64,000 nucleotides of DNA from Ostrinia nubilalis (GCF_963855985.1 NC_087097.1:2389001-2453000); one strand, 5' to 3'; counted from the stretch's first letter, positions 47,093 to 59,155 are shown. Program-made: numbers and translations. Notes: generated by a model not told the origin, from the letters alone.

Positions 47093-47852
47093 TATAAGTA
47101 TAGATTTCATACTTCACATTGCTATAACTTAACCAGACGTCTTGTTGAATTCATCTATTGTCTGTTCATCACATTGTCCCCTTAATTTTCTAAGTTAATC
47201 TTGCAGAAATTGATTAGAACGTCTGGCGGCCATGTGACGGTGGTCTCTGTTGACAAAGTGGATGTTTTCGTCCAGTTTTTGGGATTATTTGGGTGTTTCG
47301 CTAATTTGCGTCTGGCTTTCGTTACTTTGACAGACGTATTGTGATGAAGTAAGTAGGTAATAGTCCGACCATTACGCTTAATCGTTTTCTTAACAAGTAG
47401 GTATATTCGAATAAGTTTATCAGTGATTATCATGGTTAAATTAAAATTGAAGAGTGGCTCCACAGAATTTTTTAATTTTTTTAGATGTGTTTTTTAAAAC
47501 GACTTTCAAGAATGGTTTTCAGTCTATGATTGATGTCTGTTGTAGAACCAACACGGCCAGACTAGTATGAAGCAGTTGATAGCTTTTTTTAATTATATAA
47601 TACGGTAAACTTATTTTTTTTTATCCGTCTGTTGAGCTATGAACGCACACGCATTATTCTAAATTTTTTTATTATTATAATAAGTAATCATCAACATATT
47701 GACAATGACCCTAATTGGCGTTAATCTGAAAATTGCGTGCGGATTTCGATGAAAGAGTAGCTGCTCCCATTAACTTTTTGCGAACATTTGGTATGAAGTT
47801 TCTTAGGTATTCTTCTAATAATATCAGGAGGTAGTATTATTTCATGAAACTT
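47093..47852. other. intronic stretch without clear elements
   Basis: AT-rich; no element or domain recognised. A 93-codon minus-strand frame at 47182-47463 looks random. Confidence 0.45.
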
Positions 47853-47995
47853 ACACCCGTACAAACGATGCTTGTTTGAGTGAAGCTAAAAATCGAACGC
47901 ACAGCGTTGAATAGAGCTTTGTGATTGGTTCGTGTGTGACCCTGTGCGTCCACGTGCACTGTAGATCTCATAGTAATGTTGTGAATACGGGCGTA
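47853..47995. mobile_element. MITE family D, copy 2 (inverted)
   Basis: ACCCGTACAAACGATGCTTG (left, with a small deletion), GAATAGAGCTTTGTGATTGG inside and GTTGTGAATACGGGCGTAA at the right. Reverse complement of 45791-45932. Confidence 0.83.
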
Positions 47996-48111
47996 AGAGT
48001 TTAACATAATAATGGCGATGAGTGATGAATAAATAATTCAATAAATTCAAAGAATCGGAAAATGTTCCGAAACTGCTGAAACATATTAATAACAGTACTA
48101 AGCTCTTAGAA

Positions 48112-48300
48112 CTGATGGCCGTTGGGGCAGAAAATTTCTTGAGTAGCGACCACGGGCTGGCAGACGTAATGTAGACAGGCCCCCTACTAAGTGAACCGAC
48201 GATCTGGTGAAGGTCGCGGGAGGTGCCTGGATGCGGGCAGCTCAGGACCGGTCGTTGTGAAAGTTTTGTCCACCAGTGGACGACATTTGGCTGAAACAAA
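48112..48300 (+). mobile_element. RTE 3' end (family 2), plus
   Basis: CTGATGGCCGTTGGGGCAGA, CCGACGATCTGGTGAAGGTC, TGCCTGGATGCGGGCAG and ACATTTGGCTGAAACAAATG give the tail of the reverse transcriptase, with frame breaks. It is about as long as the 38741 copy. The 137-codon minus-strand frame across it is a shadow. Confidence 0.75.
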
Positions 48301-49559
48301 TGAACGAAGAAACTAAGTTATTCCATCTAGGTACAAGTAGTTCAAATACTTTAATGCTTTGTATTAATAAAGGCAACTTTATCTTTATATCAGGTAACCA
48401 ATATTGAACTCTACCAAATTGGCTATTAAGTTCAAAATATATTACCAGATTACATTATCGTCCTGTTTCAAGCTTTACTAGGCTTGTCTATGGGAATAGA
48501 TACAGTCACGAGTGTACCATAAACAAAAAGCTAATCGGCCTACTAAGTCATAATAACGTTTCAATAATAGTTCAACCGTTACGTGTTTGCCTTCTGAATT
48601 CGAAATTTGAATACATGAAATAATTCCATGGAATAATTCCATTTTAGTACTCGCGTGACTATCAAAAATCCGAGCGACGCGCGACTTTTTTCACGAGTGC
48701 GATATAATTAAGTTGGGACCAGTGTGTTTATTCCAGAGTTTCAGGATAAGTGGAAATCACAATTCAAATTCAATGAAATTTTTCTCAAAAAATATACTAT
48801 GGTGAATAAAAATGTTGCCGATCTCATGATGATATGTAGGTATATGATAAAGGTTTAACAGTTTGGATATGCTTTCCAAATACAAACTTTTGTAGGTTAT
48901 GTAGCCTGGAAAAACGGTAATTATAAGGTAAAGAACATTATTTGTAAATAAAAATATGTTTTATTTTAAATGAAAATGGCTTACAGCATATTTTGGTAAA
49001 ACCTTTAAGAGCCTTAAAGCACAACACTGCTTAAGCATTTCTTTGCATAGAAAGGAGCCAAATTTTTTAGGTTATTTCAGTATTTTTTTATGTTACGAAT
49101 GTGCCTACTGCGTTTCAGTTGCACTGTGGTTATAAGTTTGATAATAAATGGTTCTTTACTATTGAGGGAGTTCGATTAATGTTAATAGCAGATGAGAAAA
49201 TATTGTTATTTTTGAGGGTTTTCAAATTACGGTAATTCGATTCAAGGGCTTTACAGAAAATAAGTGAAGTTACATTATTTCAGTTGATAAAACGTATGAC
49301 CGAGGAAGGGTATTTGAAGTAAATTATGTAAATTTTCTTCAATAAAAAAGTCCTTTTGAAGCTTATTTATTTATTCCAGTATAGATCCAAATGGATGACA
49401 GCTGGAAAAGTCGATGTATGTGGACGGAGTTTCTTGAGCTGCAACTTTTTCGTACGTAGGTACCCAAATGATTGTTCTGAAGCAGTGATACGGTTATTGA
49501 TAAAAGTTGCGCGTCAACAAGTTTCTATCAAATGAAAATGATGATTTTTATAACCCTGG
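48301..49559. other. intronic stretch without clear elements
   Basis: AT-rich. A short fragment near 49430-49505 may belong to the old repeat seen at 6.7 and 16.7 kb (TTCTTGAGCTGC, TTGTTCTGAAGCAG). Confidence 0.4.
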
Positions 49560-49668
49560 CCAGTGTAGGCTAGAGTCTTCCATTTGCTCCTAATAAATTA
49601 GAGATTTGCGGGAAGCATATGTTCAGTAGTGGATATCCTGTGGCTGAAATGATTATGATGATGAAATT
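49560..49668 (+). mobile_element. LINE 3'-end fragment (third subfamily)
   Basis: CCAGTGTAGGCTAGAGTCTT, TTCAGTAGTGGATATCCTGT and GGCTGAAATGATTATGATGA end like a RTE stop followed by a (ATG)-type tail. Confidence 0.55.
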
Positions 49669-49827
49669 AGAGATGGTCATGATCTTATAGTGGGGACTAA
49701 ATGACCTAATGATATTTTTTATCTAATTAATAGCGAGGCTTGCCGTGAGGCGATGGTTGTCAAGTTAGTTTCATAGTTCCAAACTGCTAGGTATTTTAAT
49801 TTTCCTTTTGTTCTAAAGCCGTCACTT

Positions 49828-49996
49828 CGTTCGTTCGTTCGTTTCAGCCAAATGACGTCCACTGCTGGACAAAGGCCTCCTCCAAGGTTTTCCACAATGC
49901 ACGGTCCTGCGCTGCCCGCATCCAGGCTCTTCCCGCGACCTTTACGAGATCGTCGGTCCACCTAGTAGGAGGCCTGCCCACGCTACGTCTTCCAGC
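49828..49996 (-). mobile_element. 169-bp RTE 3'-end unit (family 2) with TSD
   Basis: The tail (CGTT)n at 49828-49841 is followed by the same body as 31670-31839 and stops at the same 5' point (GTCTTCCA). CCGTCACTT at 49819-49827 and 49997-50005 is an exact duplication. Confidence 0.87.
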
Positions 49997-50781
49997 CCGT
50001 CACTTAATTTTATCAAAATAGCGTCTTAAACTACCCGCACATTTTCATACTCATTATCACCGGATCACTTAGCTATCTTGATGTGCATTAATAAAAGATA
50101 TTTGGATATTTTCGGCCGACGCCGGGGCATAAACAATGTGCCATTAAATCTCCATTAATCATTTAGGCGGGGAGTTCGGTAAAATGGAGCCAAGTTCTGA
50201 CACTGAGGTGAATGTATGATTTTCCTTGTTTAGAATTTCATCTTGGAACTTTTGTTTTAGGAAGCTGCTTTAAAATTATTCTTCCTGATTTAATTTGTCT
50301 GTTTATAATGATATTACGTTTATTTGATTAGTGTTTTCGCCACTAATTTTAGAGGAAAAGGGGTGTTTGTGTACCTTTTGTGCGATTTTGGAAAACTAAA
50401 TGCCAAAATAATGAATTTTATTGAACAGCTTGATGAAATAGTTTTTGATCTACTAATCTGCTGTCTTCTAGCTCTAGAATATGATGATGTTTTAGTCGTC
50501 TCACAGACCTAATTGTCAATGGTGAGTTTTCGAGCAAGTTTCTTTGTATTTAGCTGCCAAACTCCAAAGTAATAGTTACAGTAAAACACACTATCTTCCA
50601 AAGAACCTTGCTAAATTATATCAAAATATAGCCTCAGACAACCAAAAAAATACCCTTGAAGTAATAACACACTTTCAAAACATCATTTAAATTAGATATT
50701 CCAGTCAACTTGACAAACTCCATTACCTACGAAATGTTTATTTCATACAACAGCTGCACTAGTTGGTTTTAATTTCCGGCG

Positions 50782-50795
50782 GTTACCATGGCGAC
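50782..50795. promoter_or_regulatory. X-box-like palindrome (RFX type)
   Basis: GTTACCATGGCGAC fits the two half-sites of the RFX factor X-box. It sits in a GC-richer island of AT-rich intron. Binding is inferred from the motif only. Confidence 0.35.
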
Positions 50796-50961
50796 GCACT
50801 CTGTTGTACTGACGTTTTCTTTTTTAAATTTAATTACAATATGCCTTGGAGCTGCTACTTCGTGCTCTGAACTAGTTTAACCTATTTATCTTTTTTCTTG
50901 GAACAGTTGGAAGTAGTTTTCTTCATAATTGAACAAGTGGTGCCTTTGCTCGGAATTTGAT

Positions 50962-51060
50962 TGCTACAGCCCGCGGCGTCGCCTGCGTGAATGTTGATGC
51001 AACTTTTTTCGTGGAAACCTAATGTTCAAAAACGATAACAACCTTATTTTCAAAATTAAC
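50962..51060 (-). mobile_element. Helitron-like relic
   Basis: CTACAGCCCGCGGCGTCGCC and TGCGTGAATGTTGATGC resemble the start of the minus-oriented Lep1-like copies; the rest has decayed. Confidence 0.4.
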
Positions 51061-51235
51061 CAAATCTTTTTATTACTTCGTACTAATTTTTTTTCTTTCT
51101 TTCAAAGACAGAAATTTTTTAAAAAACAAAGTATCCTTAAGTAGCCTTGCTTTGTTTAGTTTTTAGTTTACCTTTTATAGCATCGGCTACCTGTGAAAGT
51201 ATTATAAAATATGAACCCAGCCATTTCGAAGGTTA

Positions 51236-51345
51236 CCTATTCTAGACATTCCACCAGCTCGCATTAAGCGTTTCAATGACTCTTTTACAATGCGAACAGC
51301 TAGGGACTGGAATTCGTTGCCTGTCAATATCTGCCTTGTTATGCA
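51236..51345 (+). pseudogene. LINE reverse-transcriptase C-terminal scrap
   Basis: The frame from 51236 encodes PILDIPPARIKRFNDSF, then TMRTARDWNSLPVNI, which resembles the end of Jockey/CR1-type LINE polyproteins (the TARxWNSLP motif). It then runs into an A-rich stretch. The rest of the element is missing. Confidence 0.7.
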
Positions 51346-53057
51346 TAAAAAAAAACCTATAACCTAAACCTAGCAACTGAAATGCAGATATGCAAATCGG
51401 TGTTTAAAAGAAAAAAAGGTTTCTTATGAACTTACCAAAAAGATTTCATAACATAATAAAATACACTGATTTGTATTATGAACTGTATTTTTCAGGAGTT
51501 GTATTTACTATTCTACACATTTTACACAAAAGTGTCATTGACAAGAATTACAAAGGCCAAAAGTCACAATTTAGGCGGCCTTATTGCTTTATGTGGAATT
51601 CCACAAATAATTCCATTCGATTTGTGACAGAGATGTTATCTGTCTCGCTCTGACACTGAGTAATTTTCCGGGATTATATTACGGTCATATTTTCTATTGA
51701 TATGATAAGCGTGAATGAAGTAGGTATGTTTGGAGTGAATAACAATGTTTTATGATAATAATCCGTCTAGTTAATGTATAGTCGCTAAAAAGTCTCCGCA
51801 ACTATTCAAAAGATATAAGATAAGTTTCGTTTAATGTCCACAATTTAATACAAGTCCACATGCTTGGACAAATCTCACCGATTTGAACAAGCATAGGGAC
51901 TTCTTTACACCATATTAAATATTTTCAGTTTTTAACCCCTAATTGCTGTTGCTTTAGTCTCTAACGCATGATGTTTTCACCTATAATTAAGTTTGCATTT
52001 AACAAGTGTCATTTTTTATAGTTACTTTTGTGAAGCCTCAATGTAACCTTGTTGGTGTTCAAATAAATAAATAAATAAATGTGCTGTCATCAGCAAAGTA
52101 TGATTGCGGATATTGACATTGGCAAAAAACGGATAGGAGTTAAATATTATAAAAGCTTGTTTTGTTTCTTGAAAACTTCAGTCGGCAACCGTGCGGCCGT
52201 GCCTCGTTCCGTGCATAGTTTGATAGCACATAACTTTATAGGGGTAAATATTATTTCATTAAAGCTTACGGGTAGCAGCGTAGGAAGTAACAAGAGGTGT
52301 TTTAGTGGTGTAATGGTGTTGCTTATGCAATAACACATTCAATTGTCTCTACCTACAATGTGTCGATTTTCACAGTCACCGCTGGACAAACCCTGGTCTT
52401 ATTTAGACCCAAACTCTACACAAAGCTGAACGGAAACAATAGGGTCGAAATGACCCCGTATTTCAAAGGGGCAGAGTTTAAGGAGCAACACAATGTTAGG
52501 GCCGGCCGGGGAAATCTAACCTTTGTCTAATTTCGGGGCTAGAATAGTTGGGGCAAATTAAAATGAGGTTTACACGCAAACTTCGGCGAAAGCGACCATT
52601 TCCGCATATAAATTAATGTTGGACAGCTCTTAGGGAAACTTTGGTAATTATAATTAAACGAGTTCAATTTTTGTCGTGTACTTACGGTAATTGCAATGAG
52701 TTAATGAAGTGGACGGCTTAATAAGGTCAATGATTAAATTTAACATTGTCATTTTCAATTTTAATGTAAAAAAAAAGTAAAAATATTTTATTTGCCAACA
52801 AAAAATTTACAGTCTGTTTATCTAGCGGCTGCTACACTAAGCTGTGCTTGTGTCGCGGCAGCCTTAAGTAACACAGGTTAACAATGTTGATAAAATATAG
52901 TGAGGACACTCGGTACATGACAATTAATAGTTATTAAACTCTTAAGATAATTAGAATATTTTTTACTTAGACTAAACAAAACTAAACAAAAAGTAACTGA
53001 GGTAGTGTGTGTAATGTGTAAATTAATTAACTTTTGATTTCTTATAAGTAATACTTC
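51346..53057. other. intronic stretch; (AAAT) run and possible retroposon tail
   Basis: An (AAATA)-type run lies at 52060-52080. Sequence from about 52768 (TATTTTATTTGCCAAC, then GCGGCTGCTACACTAAGCTG) looks like a minus-strand retroposon 3' end but no body is recognised. GGCCGGCCGGGG lies at 52501-52514. Confidence 0.4.
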
Positions 53058-53205
53058 ATCATTATAATTTCAGCCATAGGACGTCCACTTGACTGCTGAA
53101 CATAGGCCCCCCCAATGATTTCCACATCGCTCGGTTGGTAGTGGCCTGCATCCAGTTATCTTTATGGTACGCGGGACCTCCACGCCAAGATGGACCATCG
53201 ACCCC
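53058..53205 (-). mobile_element. RTE 3' end (family 1), minus
   Basis: ATCATTATAATTTCAGCC and TGCTGAACATAGGCCCCCCC, TTCCACATCGCTCGGTTGG. The minus strand encodes scraps such as WMQATTNRAMWKSLGG of the reverse-transcriptase tail. Confidence 0.65.
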
Positions 53206-53663
53206 ATAATGGTAGCAGGATGGCGTACAAAACACTTGGCTGCATAAAATAATATGCGTGATATAATTATAATGATTTGGCGTCGTCATGGAGAACTTAC
53301 TTATTAGTTAAGAGAAAATAATAAGTGGTCACTGTTTAGATGGACCAATAGGTATCGGACAATGTCTATAGATATTTGTTTAATTTACTTTTATAATTAA
53401 CTGGTATTTTTTTATCGTATTGGCTCTAACATCGACCCGTTCGTTCTTGAGAAGACCAAGCGCGCAGCCCATCAGTCACCGATCAGAAAAAAGTCATTAA
53501 GCAAATAGATCGTATCGCTGTGTAAACGGGTCAGCATCGATCGTGGTCGTCTCGTCCACGCCTCGTCTCGTATCCGATTGTGTGGCCGTAGTGGCCTACA
53601 CACGAAGTGTACCTGATAGTAAATAGATACTCGATGAATTTTTGCACTGTCTAGAAAAACAAC

Positions 53664-53760
53664 AAGGGTGGGTTGCACCATCTTACTTTAACTTTACTTC
53701 ATACAAAAAGCACTGGTTATAGTTATAGTCACGGTTAAAATAAGGTGCAACTCAGCCTTA
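53664..53760. mobile_element. MITE family A, copy 5
   Basis: GGGTTGCACCATCTTACTTT at the left and AAGGTGCAACTCAGCCTTA at the right, with about 25 bp lost from the middle. Confidence 0.83.
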
Positions 53761-53849
53761 GCAGTTGATCAAAAATATGGTGAGGTTACTGACTGGCGAT
53801 TTTTGTTTAATTTGTCAGTTTGAACAACATAATATGGCAGTTTGTAAAT

Positions 53850-54053
53850 CTTATCTATATATATAAAAGAAAGTCGTGTTAGTTACTCCACTTATAACTC
53901 AAGAACGGCTGAACCGATTTAGCTGAAAATTGTCAGGGAGGTAGTTTAGAGCCAGGAGAAGGACATAGGATACTTTTTATCCCGTTCGAAATAAAAAAAA
54001 GTCTGCTTATTTATTGCCATTAAGGCGGAACAAAGTTCGCCGGGTCAGCTAGT
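53850..54053 (+). mobile_element. Helitron-like element, AGCTAGT 3' end, plus
   Basis: ATCTATATATATAAAAGAAA at the 5' side, AACGGCTGAACCGATTT, GACATAGGATACTTTTTATC and the 3' end CGCCGGGTCAGCTAGT. Plus-strand counterpart of 23692-23874. Confidence 0.85.
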
Positions 54054-54481
54054 ATTTAATAAGCCTTGGTTTTTACTATTTTCTTTTTTTGGGAACATTG
54101 CTTATTATTGGATGTTAGTGAATGATGATTAAAAAGACGTTCCAGTGAAACACAATTTATCGCTTATTTATGATCTTTTGATACGCGATGAAGTTAAAAA
54201 CTTTATCCACACATTCCTTCGAACTACCTAAGTATTTTGTCATAAAACCGCGAATAAAACCACGGTATTATAATATAACGTCAGGTACGTTTATGGGGCA
54301 TCACTTTCGCGTAATGGAGAAAATTTTATGTGTCATAAAATCATCTTTTTATTTTATGCAGTTATAAGCGTGTGTGTGCGCGAGACTCAATTATTGTACT
54401 CTTAAGAGCTTGGGGAGTATGTTCATTATCTGATATGAATATTAGACTGGCTTTTGCTCCCGTGAACTGTGCTCTTTCTTA

Positions 54482-54582
54482 ACTTCAGTTGCACCATCTT
54501 AATATAACTATATTTGGTGTTTTGTTTGGAGTATGACAAACAGACGTTTGTTATAGTTAAAGTAAGATTGTGCTAGGGTTAC
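54482..54582. mobile_element. MITE family A, copy 6
   Basis: TTCAGTTGCACCATCTTA, GGTGTTTTGTTTGGAGTATG and TTATAGTTAAAGTAAGATTG; both tips are decayed. Confidence 0.65.
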
Positions 54583-54870
54583 AATTTTATTGATCTACTC
54601 ATATTGTAATTATTGATTTACAATTTTCTGAACTCAAATGGCCGTATCTTCAGATAACGTTGACTTAGAAGCTTGATTTTATTTACACCTTCAAAAGACC
54701 CCATAAATATTTGATATTAATTTTAACTTGTTACCTCCTCGAGTTTCTTAGAAAAAGGGTGTTAACAAACATCAAAGTGATCTTATAAGGGTTTAATTTT
54801 TCCATTTGATATGAGATTACGGAACACAAACATAACCACTCGACTCTGTTCCACCTATTATAAGAGTTTT

Positions 54871-54995
54871 TCTTTTTTTTCAGCCAAATGACGTCTACTG
54901 CTGGACAAAGGCCTCCCCCAAGGTTTTCCACAATGAACGGTCCTGCGCTGCCCGCATCCAGGCTCTTCCCGCGACCTTTACCAAGACCTTTACCA
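54871..54995 (-). mobile_element. truncated RTE 3' end with 11-bp TSD
   Basis: ATAAGAGTTTT at 54860-54870 is repeated exactly at 54996-55006. The 125-bp insertion has a T-rich (A-rich in sense) tail where other copies have ACG or AACG repeats. At its 5' end is a short duplication of GACCTTTACCAA. Confidence 0.9.
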
Positions 54996-55302
54996 ATAAG
55001 AGTTTTACTTCAGTCAATTAAGAATCAGAATACGAAATAATAATCGTAAATCCGAATATTTTAAATAACGAGCGGAGGACGTCACTCACTGGTCCTTAAC
55101 AGTCAGCAATAAAGCCTGGAGCCCTACGATAAGGGAGCATTATTAAGGTCATAAGCGCAAGCGATTTAGAACCATTTAAAACATGTATTCCTGTTGTCCC
55201 CCACCATTTGTACCCCAGTTGTGCCCCACTGGTGGGCATAAAGACATCGGGAAAAGAAATTGCGATAGCCGAGAATGTTCACCTGTTGTTTTTATTTACA
55301 AA

Positions 55303-55480
55303 TTAGCTGCCCCGACAGACGTAGTCCTGTCTTAAGGAAAGTTAGGTTACGTTAACTCAATTTCTATAAGATTCCGCGCATCTATGTTATCTTTTTCTTA
55401 CATAAAAACCTTCTACTGACATTAACTAACACAACAAAAAAAATATTATAGAAATCGGTCCAACCGTTCAAGCTTGATCG
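55303..55480 (-). mobile_element. Helitron-like relic, minus
   Basis: TTAGCTGCCCCGACAGACG at the left resembles ACTAGCTGACCC-type starts, and GAAATCGGTCCAACCGTTCA lies at the expected distance. Otherwise decayed. Confidence 0.5.
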
Positions 55481-56054
55481 ATAGTAGGTATACTTATTAT
55501 AATTCATTTCTCATAAATGTTATTCGCCTATAACGAAGGTTACCGCGAATATTCTAGTGATTAATTCATATCATATGATCCCAAATTTGGTTTAACTGGG
55601 GCAATAATAATATAACTTAAAACTAAACGCTCCTCTAACACAACAACCCCTAACCCTTACCCGTTATTGCCAGAGAAGGGAATCCCTCAGGGCTAAATTC
55701 TAACATTGCCCTCCTAATTTCCATTTATTAAAATTTGCCCCAAATAATTTGCGATCATAATCTCTCGTTCTTTCTTTTATAGCTATATTAACTCTACAGA
55801 ATATAAATATTTCATTAAACTGATCAATTACGAATTTTCCGGGTTTTTTGATGAATAAAGTTGATATAATTAACGAAAAAGGACGAGCGTTAATAACGCT
55901 TCTGAAATTTTAAATTACTGTTGCATGTTCAGTGTTTTTGGAATAAAATGTGATTGTATAGCCATTTGTGTTCATAAATAGTATTAATTTGTTATTGTAA
56001 GGCCCTACATGACATATACCTAATTAGGTATGCTACATTTATCATACAAACAAA

Positions 56055-56160
56055 CTTGACCTTCACTGGTTGGGTTTTTATTGGCGGTCAAGCTGTAGTT
56101 CCTGGCTACACAAGAGTTGCAGCGGTGGGAACAAGAGGTGGGAATAGTCCCGTGCACTAA
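56055..56160 (+). repeat. repeat family B, copy 2
   Basis: TTGACCTTCACTGGTTGGGT through AACAAGAGGTGGGAATAGTC matches 39541-39650 inverted. Confidence 0.75.
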
Positions 56161-56180
56161 CTATATCAAGTTCTGCCTGA

Positions 56181-56288
56181 AAGTCTGAGTTGCAAGATTA
56201 TATTTTAACCGTGACTACTTATATTGTATGGAGTTTGACAGACTTTTGACATTTTTTGAAGTTCAAGTAAGATAATGCAACCGAGCCA
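56181..56288. mobile_element. MITE family A, copy 7
   Basis: AAGTCTGAGTTGCAAGATTA, TGTATGGAGTTTGACAGACT and GTAAGATAATGCAACCGAGC; diverged, opposite orientation to copy 4. It lies just 20 bp from repeat family B. Confidence 0.72.
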
Positions 56289-56851
56289 TATACAAGTAGT
56301 AATGTTTTCGCACATCTTTTTACTTTAGGTATTAACCACATACATTTTTGTTAAAGAATCTCACCTATATGATGTAAATACGAGTTATTTCTTTGCAAAG
56401 ACACCGTCTGTTTCTTCTCCAATAAGTAATACGCAAGAAACGTGTTCTTTCTTACAATCTAACCAAATTACCTTCCCTGTTCAATCAGACCAACAGCGCA
56501 ATCATAACTTGATGTATGTGGCCGTACGCATAATTTATATGCACGCCCCGTATTATTTACTGCGCTATTTTGTCCCTTCTGCTGTTTATGGTTTTGGCAC
56601 AAATGAATTTACTTTTACTTCAGCTCATAATATGGAAGGAGAAAAGATATGTAATTTCTTGAAAAAATATTGAATTTTCAATCATACTTCACATTTTTTT
56701 TTTAAAAAGACTTTATTCTGGTCATAAAAACTTAATTAATTTTAAATTAGCTGTGAATTATGATTTTTGGTCGCATTGTAATTGAAAAAAGTTGCTTGAT
56801 TGAGTTGAAAAAATAGTGACGTCACTTGCTTGTAGTGCCATACAAAATCTA

Positions 56852-56886
<35 letters not shown>

Positions 56887-58910
56887 ATTCTTGAATAACT
56901 TATTGACAGTTTTTAAAAATAGGCTAATATTAAACTATAATAGGTAAAAGTACATACGTGCCTGAACTAAGAATTATAATTCCTGTATCTCAGGCAAAAA
57001 AAAAAAGGCTTACATTACTTTATTAATAGAACTATTTCTAGCAAAATACATAATCTAATATTTATACTATGGGAGAGTTTCGTTTTGACAGTTTTAAAAA
57101 GTACGTCAATTGATTGGTAGTGTCAACATTTCTATTCTATTATTTATGTGTTTTCTGATTCATATTAAACAAAAACATAAATTAGAGTGTAACAATTAAA
57201 GTCAAAGCTTTTATTCAATACTTAGGGCCTTTTTAGGGCGTTTATACGTCCCAAGTACCTATAGCTTGTGCTACCATCACTTCGGGACAACATTTTATGG
57301 GCTGATGATGAGAAGTGGTGAAAGAAACTCAGTCACCTTTGTCAACCTCTTTTTCAATTAGACACCTGTGGGTCTAGACAAAGTGCAAATTATAATCGCA
57401 AACCAGCCGATAAGTGGTCGAAAAGCCCCTTTTTTGTATGGAGTTTTGACGGATTCGATTTTCGATTCGATCAAAAAGTGCGTTTTGTCTAGGGGGGCTG
57501 TATTCGATCATTTCTGCCAATTCTAATAGGTATTTATAACTCAACCCATCAAAAGTCCCAAAACAAAACAACAAAATAACTCAACCGTCACAAAAAGGGT
57601 CCGACCACGATGTCGCTCGAAACAAATCAAGCGATACAAAAACCTATCTGGAAGACGAGTGGCTACTTAGTCCCGATCGGACGCTTCCGATGGCTCCCGT
57701 CAATTTCCGAGGGAACCCGACGGACTGACAGATATTTCCTTGTAGAATAACTAATTTGGCAGCCAAAATACAGGTTAAGGGCCGTTTACATGAACTAACA
57801 ATAGAATTGGCAGACTGAAATGGAAAGTTTTGGGCGGCTTACATCAAATAGAGTGGCAATTGTCGATTTTCAGTATTAAAAACTTAATTTTATATGATTC
57901 AGCCAGTAAAACGGAGCTCAAACTCAATTAGTATTTATTATCGTTAGTAAGTTTTTTTTTTATTTTACATATTCTCTTTGAATATTTTTCTGTAAAATCT
58001 CTGTTTCCTGAAAAAACTGATAGATAACCGTAGGTACTTTAAAAACACTCAAAAGTACCGACAACCTCCACGTTTTCCTTAGTAAGCCGTCAGATACAAT
58101 CTTGTGCACCGCCCTTTACAATTACTTTCGTGGAATGCAAATGGGAAGGAGGCGGGCGACGTGTGTTTTGTGAATTTTTTAGGCCCTCTACTTGTTGGTC
58201 GTGATTTGTGGCCGTGTACTGAATTTGGGCTGTGGCAAAAAAGTCGGAACAAATTCGGCGGAACATATCAAAGCAGTACTTTGATATGTTTAGTTGTATA
58301 CTCTTACGTTCGCCGAGTTTTTGCATTTTACATATTTTACGGCTACGTTTGATAAATAAATACGAGTAACATGTTTATTTAAAAGCTTAATTATTCAGGC
58401 TTATGTCGTAATTTCTGTTTAAATGAAATGAAAATGACCGTGGGCTATTGTTCTTTATAAATAAGCTCATAAAATGAATAATTACTTAGAAAATATAAAT
58501 AAAGGATCTAATGATTATTTAGCTTAATCATTTAATAACACAGTTTACTGTAAGTTTTTATGATTAACTTTTGAAGTTCTAGATTCTTACCTTAGCATCT
58601 AACTTTTTAAGCATCACATACTATTGTTATTATATAATTTAGAAAAATTATAATTTCTGTGTGAGCATTATGCTTTATTTGTATTCACGTCCCAGCACTT
58701 ATGTTTTTTCAAAACAAACACGTTGTTAGAAAACATATTGTTTTAATCCAAACTAATTTGCTCCGGACCCAAGGGAATATACTCGTAAATACAAAGGAAA
58801 AAATATCAAAACCGCATTAAAAGTATTACCTACCAAAACATATTCAGTAGGCTCCTTTCTTTTAAGTGCGTGTTGTTAGATTGTTAAGCCCACAGATCAT
58901 AGAAACTAAA
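56289..58910. other. intron with microsatellite and a retroposon tail
   Basis: An (AAAT)n microsatellite lies at 56850-56887. At about 57198-57352 a minus-strand (GTCAAAG) tail and AGAAACTCAGTCACC block look like the 12573 family. The rest is unassigned; small frames at 57374-57574 and 58090-58352 overlap on opposite strands and show no domain. Confidence 0.45.
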
Positions 58911-58924
58911 GGGAGATGTGACAA

Positions 58925-59007
58925 GGGGGCGGGGCCGGTGTCGCAGCAATATGCCCAAAAACAGAACACATTGCTCGTGAAAGCAATGATGACAGCAGCG
59001 ACGTCAT
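58925..59007. promoter_or_regulatory. GC box plus CRE-like site
   Basis: GGGGGCGGGGCC (58925-58936) is a strong Sp1/KLF-type box and CGACGTCAT lies about 65 bp on. This is a motif-level observation only. Confidence 0.3.
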
Positions 59008-59119
59008 AATGTAAACAGCTTACATTGCTTGGGTAGTACTAAAGATTATTCGAACGTTGAGTTCTGATACCGCAGTGGATAATGAGCACATAATTTGTTT
59101 TTTTTTGTGTATGTGATTT

Positions 59120-59155
59120 CTAATGCGACACTGAGTTTCGAACTCAGCGCATTAG
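59120..59155. repeat. short inverted repeat
   Basis: CTAATGCG-ACA-CTGAGTT pairs with AACTCAG-C-GCATTAG around a TCG loop. Confidence 0.7.

Noticed and set aside
47886..48299. 137-codon minus-strand frame
   Set aside because: It is the antisense of an RTE 3' end joined to MITE family D sequence.
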